The position numbers and the translations under genes were made by a program. A stretch of DNA of 30,083 bases, taken from the IMG/VR virus record IMGVR_UViG_3300017786_000084, positions 1-30,083 of that record; one strand, given 5' to 3'. The stretch comes from a virus. The notes beneath the pieces are model-generated. The model made no database searches, was not told where the DNA came from, and saw only the letters and a list, made by a program, of their open reading frames with translations. Every line of letters starts with the position of its first letter. Positions within the stretch are counted from its first letter, which is position 1. Shown here piece by piece: positions 18,033 through 27,100 of this stretch.

Positions 18033-18416
18033 ATGCAAATAACATTAACATTTAATGCAAGATTAGAGTTTAACACTTCATTGCAAGTTGGAGATACAAT
18101 ATGGTATGTATCAACATCTTCAATAGGTGACTATGAAGTTGCGCCTAAACAAAATATAGTAAAACTAGGTAGATTAGAAGAAATGAGTCATGACCTACAA
18201 CAAAGAGTATTAAAAATTAGCAATTATTTTCCACAATCACTTACTAGTGGTCCACAAGTTTTAGACACAGATAGTTTTATTATGTTTTCAAAAGATAACA
18301 CAGCAAATATTGGTGGTTTAAGCGGTTATTACGCGGAGGCTAGTTTAGTTAATAATTCAAAAGAAAAAATTGAATTATATTCAATTGGCTCTGAAATAGT
18401 TGAAAGTAGTAAATAA
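18033..18416 (+). CDS. Small virion structural protein
   Basis: A 127-residue protein, beta-rich in its first half (ITLTFNARLEFNTSLQVGD). The C-terminus has GYYAEASLVNNSKEKIELYS and GSEIVESSK, a block I recall at the end of small structural proteins in many marine phages, often downstream of tail genes. It follows the beta-rich structural gene by a single base, so translational coupling is likely. It may be a tail attachment or tip component, or a module split from a longer ancestor. It has no Cys or membrane segment. The function is not established from the sequence. Confidence 0.65.
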   Translation: MQITLTFNARLEFNTSLQVGDTIWYVSTSSIGDYEVAPKQNIVKLGRLEEMSHDLQQRVLKISNYFPQSLTSGPQVLDTDSFIMFSKDNTANIGGLSGYYAEASLVNNSKEKIELYSIGSEIVESSK

Positions 18417-18453
18417 CGCATAAAAAGTGTAATTATAATAAAAAACAAATAAC

Positions 18454-19482
18454 ATGGCAAATAGTCCTTTTAAATATGAAGAAGATGGTATTTATTATCC
18501 ACCTGAAAATTCTGTTCCATCTACTTACACTGGAGAAGGCAGTAACTATACGGTAAATACACCTACGCCAATTGCTAGAGAGCAACAGACTATAACGTCG
18601 TTACCTACGATTGGTGTACAACAAATAGCAACACCTAATTTTACTGACACATTTCAACCAACACGGGCTTTTATGGGTAATATGCCAACGGTTAGCGGAA
18701 GTAAAATGCCTTTTGCTGGTAGACTAGACATGCTTGGAGGTCAAATTGGTGCTGGATTAGGTAAGTTTTTTGGAGGTATGGGCGCTGGTAAAGATGGAGG
18801 TCTTAGCGGCTCACAGCAGATGGGTTTAATTGGTGGTGTCGCTGGTATTGCTCAAGGACTAATTGGTAGAAAGAAAAGAAGAAACGCTCAAAGAAAAGCA
18901 AGAGCTGAGTATAAACGTAGAAGATCAGAATACGAAAATTTAGATACTAGCAACTTAGCTGCTGGTTTTAGAAACTCTTATCAAGGCATGGAAAATGCTT
19001 TTGAAGACATGACTGTTAACCAGCAACAAGCAAGCTTTCTTGCACAACAAAATTCACAAAACCAAGCAAACTTAATGCAAAACTTACAAGGAGCGGCTGG
19101 TAGTAGTGGTATTGCTGGTTTAGCTCAAGTTTTAGCAAATCAAAGCCAATTAGCTACGCAAAAAGCATCTGCAAGTATTGGATTACAAGAATCACAAAAT
19201 CAAAAATTAAGAGCACAAGGTGCTCAACAAATACAACAATTAGAAGCTGCTGGAGATCAATTTGCTCAAACACAAAGACTAGCTGGAGCAAAAGATGCTA
19301 GAGGTTTGCAGTACGATAAAACTGGTACTTTGCTAGGTATGGCGCAAGCTGACAAAGCGGCTGCAGATCAAGCAATACAAGAATCTAACGCGGCTTTATT
19401 TGGCGGTATTGGATCAATAGCTGGAGCTGCTTTAACCGGTGGAGTTAATTCATTACTAAAACCACCGACTGGAGGTAATTAA
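18454..19482 (+). CDS. DNA-ejection (internal virion) protein, T7 gp14-like position
   Basis: A 342-residue protein and the first of three genes of growing size. The N-terminus (1-90) is Pro/Thr-rich and probably disordered. A Gly-rich hydrophobic stretch (about 85-137, with GLIGGVAGIAQGLIG) is followed by a very basic segment (139-157, RKKRRNAQRKARAEYKRRR). A long Gln/Ala helix follows (about 160-305), and a second Gly/Ala hydrophobic stretch closes the chain (about 312-334). This hydrophobic/basic/amphipathic pattern is known in phage ejection proteins that insert in the host envelope, such as T7 gp14. The assignment rests on composition and gene order only. The leader is A-rich with no Shine-Dalgarno. 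A Gln-rich minor tail protein is the alternative. Confidence 0.6.
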   Translation: MANSPFKYEEDGIYYPPENSVPSTYTGEGSNYTVNTPTPIAREQQTITSLPTIGVQQIATPNFTDTFQPTRAFMGNMPTVSGSKMPFAGRLDMLGGQIGAGLGKFFGGMGAGKDGGLSGSQQMGLIGGVAGIAQGLIGRKKRRNAQRKARAEYKRRRSEYENLDTSNLAAGFRNSYQGMENAFEDMTVNQQQASFLAQQNSQNQANLMQNLQGAAGSSGIAGLAQVLANQSQLATQKASASIGLQESQNQKLRAQGAQQIQQLEAAGDQFAQTQRLAGAKDARGLQYDKTGTLLGMAQADKAAADQAIQESNAALFGGIGSIAGAALTGGVNSLLKPPTGGN

Positions 19483-19496
19483 TAAAAAATAACAAT

Positions 19497-21167
19497 ATGG
19501 CAAGAAACAATGTATTAATACAAGGTCAAAGACTTATGCGCGAAGCTGGTAAAGACAAGCGTGGTGAAGCTTTAGTTAAAGGTTTTACAGAAACTTTAGC
19601 TGCTGGTGTAGCTGAAAGAAAAATGATTGATGCTAAGGCAGATAAATACATGGAAGATCTTGGTGGTATTGAAAATGTAAATTTAATAGAACCTAGCCAA
19701 AGACAAGCTGTTACTGATTTTTTAAGAACTAAAAGAGATGAGTTTTCTGATTTAGCAGGTCAATATGCTGAAAATCCTAGCTCAGAAATTAAAGATAAAA
19801 TGGATGCTATTAAGTTTCAGTTTTCAACAGTTAATAACCAGCTTAAATCATATATGGATAAAAGAAAAGAGTTTTTGTCTGATAGAGATTCTGGTAATTT
19901 AATGAAAGATGGAAGTTTTGCAAAAAACAATGGGTTTTTTACTAACACGTACGGTAATCCCGATGCTCAGTTTAATATCGACTACGACACTGGTAAAATT
20001 TCTTTTACTGCTAGCAACGGTGAAGAAGATGAAACAAGGTCTTTAGATGATTTTGGTGACTATGCTATGAAAAATTACGAAGGTTTAGCTAGCTCTTCAC
20101 AAGCTTTTACAGATGCTAAAAAAGCTAAGTTTAATGGAACGTTATTTGATAAACAAGGCACAACTCAAGCTTGGATATTTAAACATAGAGAACAATCTCC
20201 AGATGAAGTACAATCTTTAATTCAAAGTGATTTATCTGGTGACAACTCAGATCTTTCGTTTATGAAACAATGGGAATCTGGTAATTTAAAAGACAAAAGT
20301 CTTTATAATGGATTTGAAGCAAATGAAGATGGTACTTATGATGCAAGCTGGATGCTAGAAGATGCTAATAAAAATGAGACTCTTGAAATGATGGGTAAAT
20401 TTGTTGGTAATGTTTCTGAAGACATATACAACACCTCTGATTCTAAACAAAAGAAAAAAGGTGGAGGTGGAGGAGATGATAGCAAAAATCCATTTAAAAA
20501 AGCTTTTCCTATAAAAGATCAAAATGGTAAAACAATATCTTATATACAACCTAATGAAAGACAAATAGTAAGAGACAGTGTGTTTAGTGATCCACCTGGT
20601 AATTTCACTGGTCATTACGGAGATTATGAATACAACTCAGATACTGGCAAGTATAATTTAGTTGTAGGCGGTGAAGTTGTAAAAGAAGGTATAGATAAGC
20701 TTGATGTTTTAAATAGAGAAGGTGGTAGAATGCCTGGCGATAAATCTGCTATTAAAGATACTGAAAACAGAGTAGGTTTAAGTACTGGTCAAATAAGTGT
20801 TAACGAGGCTTTTATTGGTGGAGATGATAGTACATCTAATGCTATAAACGAGTTTTTTGGATTAAGTAAAACAAAAGACGTTATGTTTGTTCCTTTTTCA
20901 AGAATAACAGGTAAAGGCGCTTTTGGATATAGTGACAATGCCGATGCTATAGCAACAAACGATATAATGTTACTTGACAATAGAACAAAAGAACCTATCA
21001 AAGATGAAAACGGAGATGTTATAAGAATAAAGTCTGGTAATTCTACAGGAGACATAGACTATGATGCGGAACGTGATAAAGTTAATAAAATAATGGAAAA
21101 GTATGGTTATATTGATAACTTTACAGGAGATACTGATACCAGTGGACAAACAGATCCTTTAGGATAA
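19497..21167 (+). CDS. Internal virion / ejection protein, T7 gp15-like position
   Basis: A 556-residue, mostly soluble and charged protein. The N-terminal 120 residues are helical (RNNVLIQGQRLMREAGKDKR, then GFTETLAAGVAERKM), in the style of phage internal-core proteins. Residues about 150-310 alternate acidic loops and beta segments. A Lys/Gly hinge (KKKGGGGGDD, about 318-327) separates a C-terminal domain that contains FVPFSRITGKGAFGYSDNAD. There is no Cys, signal or membrane helix. It lies between a small hydrophobic/basic protein and a giant multi-domain protein, the arrangement of T7 14-15-16, so a periplasmic tube or core subunit is a reasonable inference. I recognise no enzyme motif. 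Confidence 0.6.
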   Translation: MARNNVLIQGQRLMREAGKDKRGEALVKGFTETLAAGVAERKMIDAKADKYMEDLGGIENVNLIEPSQRQAVTDFLRTKRDEFSDLAGQYAENPSSEIKDKMDAIKFQFSTVNNQLKSYMDKRKEFLSDRDSGNLMKDGSFAKNNGFFTNTYGNPDAQFNIDYDTGKISFTASNGEEDETRSLDDFGDYAMKNYEGLASSSQAFTDAKKAKFNGTLFDKQGTTQAWIFKHREQSPDEVQSLIQSDLSGDNSDLSFMKQWESGNLKDKSLYNGFEANEDGTYDASWMLEDANKNETLEMMGKFVGNVSEDIYNTSDSKQKKKGGGGGDDSKNPFKKAFPIKDQNGKTISYIQPNERQIVRDSVFSDPPGNFTGHYGDYEYNSDTGKYNLVVGGEVVKEGIDKLDVLNREGGRMPGDKSAIKDTENRVGLSTGQISVNEAFIGGDDSTSNAINEFFGLSKTKDVMFVPFSRITGKGAFGYSDNADAIATNDIMLLDNRTKEPIKDENGDVIRIKSGNSTGDIDYDAERDKVNKIMEKYGYIDNFTGDTDTSGQTDPLG

Positions 21168-21177
21168 TAATTAATAT

Positions 21178-24100
21178 ATGGCAGACTATAAAAACTCTGA
21201 AGGTACAGTTTATAAAGAACGAGACCTTCGTGTGTGGGCTAGAAAAAGAGGTATGGATTTTGATGAATACATCAAAGAGGCTGGGTTGACTTTTGATAAA
21301 ATGGATTATGATGATGCAGGGTTTGCTGATAAAATAATTAGTATTGGTGCTGGGCTTGGTAAAGATATACTTGGAAAGCTAGAAGGTTTTGCTGACATTA
21401 AAGATGCCGCTATGTTTGCTGCTCTTACTGATGATGACAATATGACTTCAGAAGCTAAGCAAGTTGCTATGGCAGCAATGAAAAAAGCTAATGGTTTTGG
21501 TAGTGATCCATTTGAAAAAATGATTCAAGCTTTAGATGAAAAAACACTAGAGTATGACGATGCTAGTATAACTGAAACGTTTAAGTCTGGAGATTACATA
21601 GAAGGTGGTTTTAGAGCTGCAGAAGCTGGTATTGCAAGTTTACCATCTATATTGATGGCTGCAGCCGGTGTTCCTGGTTTAGCTGCTTTAGCGGTAACAA
21701 CTGCTGGTAGTAAGTTTGAAGAAGAGTTTGAAGAAGACGCTTCAAAAGATGTTACCTCTTTACTTGTAAACGCCGCTGGATCCGGTGTAATTGAAGCTGG
21801 TTTTGAATTTGCTACTAGAGGTTTATTAAAGCGATCTGGTTTAATTGCAGCTGGTGGAGCTCAGCAGTCTATAAAATTAGCAAAAGATATTCTTCAAGGT
21901 GGTGCTACAAGTATTGTAAAAAATATATTAGGGGGTGTTGCTTCTGAAGGTGCTTCTGAAGCCGCTACAGAATTAACGTCTACGCTTTGGGATCAAGTAA
22001 GTTTAGGTAAAAAAATTGATTGGGAAAGAAAATATTATGAAATTGCTGATGCTGGTATTGTTGGTGGTTTAGTAGGTGGTGTGACTGGTGGAATTGGAGA
22101 GATAAATAAAAAATCACAAAAATCTAAAAACTTAGCATATTCAATATTAGCTGGTGCTGACACTAAAGCAGAAGTGGCTAGTTTACAAGAAAAATTAGCA
22201 AAATTAATTACAGATCAAAAAGGTACTAGAAAAAAAGCTGAAGGAGAGCAAGATGGTGAGTTTGAAAAGTTGCAAGACATGATAATGGATGTTAGAGCTG
22301 ATATTGTTGGTGCTAAAGAAAGAGCAATACAAGGACTTTCTGAAATGGATCAACAAGAGTTTGATAGGTATTTTAACAACGTTAAAAAAGCTAGACCTTT
22401 AAATAAAATAGTAAAAGACAAGAAAAAATCTAAAGAAGCTCAAAGTCAAGCTCAAAAAGAATTAGACGCTATAAATGAAGAAAACAAAGCTATAGTAGAA
22501 GAAGCTAATAACAGAAAGTTAGAAAAAAATTTAAAAGCAGCTGAAACAAGAGCTAGACAAAGAGGTGGTGAAATTAGAGTTTATGAAACACAAGAAGATT
22601 ACATAGAAGCTGTTAGTGGAGTTTCAAAAAAGAAAGTTAAAAATAAAGATGGTGAGCTAGACTATACAGACGAGTTTAAAAAAGCAGCTAGAGAACATAG
22701 GTATAGTGATGGTAAGATAATGAATGGTATTTCGTATATAAACAAGCAAACTGCTAGAAAGTTAGGTTCTGTTTCTGTAGGTTCTCACGAAGTTCTTCAC
22801 TCTATTATGGACAAATATATTAGAAATGAAGACGGTACAACTTCAGACAAGGGTATAGAACTTATTGATGATATGTTGTCTGACATGTCTAAAGGTGATA
22901 GAGCTGTTCTTGAAAAAAGAATAAATGATAATTACAGGTACAACAAAGATGGTACTGAAAAAAGTAAAAATGAGTATTACGACGAGTATTTAAATGTTTT
23001 ACATGATGCTATTATTAAAAAACAAATTACATATAATAAAAACTTTGATGCAGTAGGTGGTAGGTTTAGTGGTATATTTCAAAAAATGGGTTATGGTGCT
23101 ATTGACTTGTCTTCAGGTAAAGGGCTTTTTAATCTTATAAGAACATATACAAAAGCTATTGAAACTGGCGAAAGCACAGCTGATTTAGACGCTATAATAG
23201 ATGAATCAAAAGGTTTTGCTATTAAAAATAAAAAAGCTAATAGAAAGTCTGTTAATTTAGGATCAGAAAATGACGGTGTGCCGTTAAATGAAAAAATAGA
23301 TCCATTAACTAACAATGCTAAAACAAAAGAAGAGTTTCAAGCAGGTGGTATACGAGGTGCTTTTGCAAAAGTTTACCAAGGCATAATAGATGGTAGTTTT
23401 GACAGGCTTTTTGGTAGTGTTAGTGAACAACAAAAAGAAATACAAAGAGAAAGGCTTGCTGATAGACTTATAAATTACGACCCAGCTAAATCACCTAGTC
23501 TTTTTGCTTGGATGCAAGGTAATAAGAGAAAAGGAAAACAAGGTAATGTTGAATTTGCCGCAAAAGATGCTAAAAAAGAATTAGCAAAACCAAAAAATAA
23601 AAGTTTAGATGCAACTAAAAAATCTAAAGATGGTGATATAAAGCAAGATGTAGAAGATGTAGGCCAAGATCCTGAGCAACAGTTAATAGCTAAAGAAAAA
23701 AGAGAGCAACAAGAAAAAATAATTAAAGCTAAACAAAAAAAGTTTGAAGCTTCTTTAGGTATAAGTACTGATTTGCAAAACAAAATTAAAGATGTAGTTG
23801 CAAAAGTATTTGGCGGTAAACTTCCACCTGTAACAAGCCCTAAATACAGACAAGCATTAAAAAAAGAGTTTGTAAACGAAATAGGTAAAAAAATAGAAGA
23901 AATTTTTGGTGTAGAAGCTAATTACGATAATTTTATAGATAATTTCTTTGAAGACGTTATATTTCCAAACTTATCAAACGCTAGACTAATACAAATAGAA
24001 AGACTTTTACCAAAAGGTGAAAAAATATTTGTAAGCAAAAGAAGAATAACAAAAGTTAAAGAAGTTAGAAAGCTACAAGAGCAAGGCTTAATAGATAAAA

Positions 24101-27100
24101 AAGTTAAACCAGCAAGCGGGCCAAACCTTGTGCAGAAAATGAAGCTTAACATGAATAAAGTTAAAGACTTTTTTAACCCGCCAGAAATAAATCCTAAAAC
24201 AGGTAAGAAAAGTGGTTTAAGAGGTACTAGAAAAAGAGCTTTAGCAGATGCTATAGCTGAAGAAATAGCTTTTAATCAAGTACAAGAAGTTTTAAATAGC
24301 GAAGATGTTTTAAACAAAGTTGAGCAATTAAACGAGCTTTTTGAATATGATAAAGTTGATAACTACAAAGCGGAAGTAATTAGACAAATAGAAAGAGGTG
24401 GTAGAAACTCTAATAGCATGGAAAACTTCATTAAAGTTCAAGACGTTTCGCCAGAAGCATTAATGAAATTGCTTAGTGAAAAAGCTATAGTTTTAGAAAA
24501 CTCTGACAACGAGCTTTACAACATTTTAAAGAACGATGCAGAAAAAAAGTACGGTGGTGAGCAAGAGTATATAGATAACGAAGGTTTTGTATCAAGAGTT
24601 AAAGAAGGCATTAGCAACCCTAAAGTTCAAGAGTTTTTAAAAAATAAAGGTTACAAAATTGATCCTAAAGTAAAAGGTGTAAAAAATTATAATGAAGAAA
24701 TGGCAGCTGACCATGTAAATAATTACAATATACCTTTACTTGGCTTTATGCCTGCTTGGATGGGACAGAGAGATCTGCGTATGCAAAAGAACAAAAAAGG
24801 TAAATACATGTTCTTGCATAGAGCTGCTAAAATGGATAGTGATAGGGGCGCTTTTGGTGGGTTGCTTGCTTTAAGAAAATCAAACATTGGTAGGTGGAAA
24901 AGAGCTTTAGCTAATAAAATGGGCCTTGGAAAAATGTCTAAAGCAACTAAAAAGCTTTGGGCTGAGTTTGAAAAAATACAAGGTGATTTAGAACTCATGG
25001 AGTCTACAATGACTGAACCTGGTAGTGTATTAAGAAGAGTTAAAGAAGTTCAAGCAATGGGCTATAACCCTGATGGATCTATAGTAACTGCTAAGCAAAA
25101 AGCAGCTATACTTAGAAAGGAGTTTAACCCAAAAGCTTTGGCAGCTGCACAAGCATTATTTAAAGCTTATAACTCAAGTATTCAAGACTGGGTGAATACG
25201 CAAGTTAGTTCTGGTAAAATGACTAGAGAGCAAGCTATAGAGTATGTTATCAGAGACAAGCAGATGAACACTAATTTTAATAAAGGTGAAAGAGCTTTAG
25301 CTGCTTTAACTTCAGTTTATTTAGTTGATGGCCCGCAAAAAGTAAGTGGTCAAAAAGGAGAACACATGGTTGACTCTGCTACAGTTTCTGCTGCAACAGT
25401 AGTTAGCATATATAACAATACTTTTTTACAAGACGCAGACAACATATTAAAAGGCTTTGAACAAGCTTTGTTACCTAAAGAATTAGCTGATGTACTAGAC
25501 GATTTAGGTGGTAGAAATAGTCCATTAGGTAATTATAGATTTTTAATGGACCCTACAATTGGCAAAAACGTATATGATTTAGCTAGTGGTAGAAATATGT
25601 ATGACTTGATGATTGAACAACATGGTAAAGATCTTGCTAATGCGGTTAAAAATGTACACGACTTTAGTAGAGCTAGTAATAGTTTAGGTAAAATATACAA
25701 AGCAGAACAATTTAGACTTGATCCTAACTCACCAAAAAAAGGTATTAGTGTTTTTGATTTTGATGAAACAGCTGGTATAAGTGATAATTATGTTATAGCA
25801 ACTAAAAATGGTATTACTAAAAGAATAGAGTCAGCTGATTGGCCTTTAGTTGGTGATTCAATGGTAAAAGATGGTTGGAAAATGGATTTTTCAGACTTTA
25901 ACAAAGTTACAAATGGAAGACCTGGACCACTAATGCAGAAGCTAAAAAATCAAATTAAAAAATACGGTAATAAAAATGTGTTTATATTAACAGCTAGAGC
26001 AAAAGAGTCAGCGCCAGCAATACAAGCTTATTTAAAAAGCGAAGGTGTAGATTTACCAATAGAAAACATAACTGGTTTAGGTAATAGCACAGGCGAGGCT
26101 AAAGCTGATTTTATGGTTGATAAACTAGCAGAGGGTTATAATGATTTTTATTTTGTTGATGATGCAATGCCTAACGTTGAAGCTGTTGATAATTTATTAA
26201 GTCAATTTGATGTTAAGTCTAAAGTAGTACAAGCTATACAAAAAAATAGTGAAAGTTTAGGTGGGCAAGTTGATGCGATGATTGAAGTTAACGAAGGTGT
26301 AGATAGAAACGTTGTTGTTGATGATGCAACAGCTAGAGTTAAAGGTTCAAGAAAAGGAAAAGGTATTGGTGGTAGGTTTTTTAACACACCTGGTTCTAAT
26401 GACTTTATGGGTTTAATGTACACTATAGCTAATGCAGTTGGCAAGCTTGGAGAGGCTCAAATAGCTTTTTTTGAACAAAACTTGTACGCACCATACAAAA
26501 GAGGTATTGATAGAATAAATAGACTAAAACAAGGTGTTTCTACTAACTACAAGGCTTTATTAAAATCAATGCCTGATGCTACTAAATTATTAAAAAAAAT
26601 AGTGCCAGGCACAAGCTTTACATACGACACAGCTATTAGGGTTTACTTGTTTAATAAGGCTGGTTATAATATACCAGGTATGAGTCCGGAGAACGTGCAA
26701 AAATTAATTGAAGCTGTAGAAGCAAACAACGATCTTATTGTTTTGGCTAGTGGTATTAATGCTATTGTTGGTAGGCCAGACGGTAAATATTTAGAACCTG
26801 GAAATAATTGGTTAGCAGAAACTATATTGTCAGACTTAGATGCAATGACTAATGATGTTGGTAGAAAACAACACATACAAGAGTTTATACAAAATAGAGA
26901 ACAAATATTTGGTAAATGGAAAAACGGTAAGCTTGATGGGCCTTTAATGAGAAAGCTAGAATCTTTATACGGTACCGATTATGTTGAGGCTTTAAACGAT
27001 ATGCTTTGGCGCATGGAAAATGGTAACAGCAGGCCAAGTGGTAGTAATAAGCAAGTTAATAAATGGATGAATTGGCTAACTAACTCTATTGGCGCTATAA

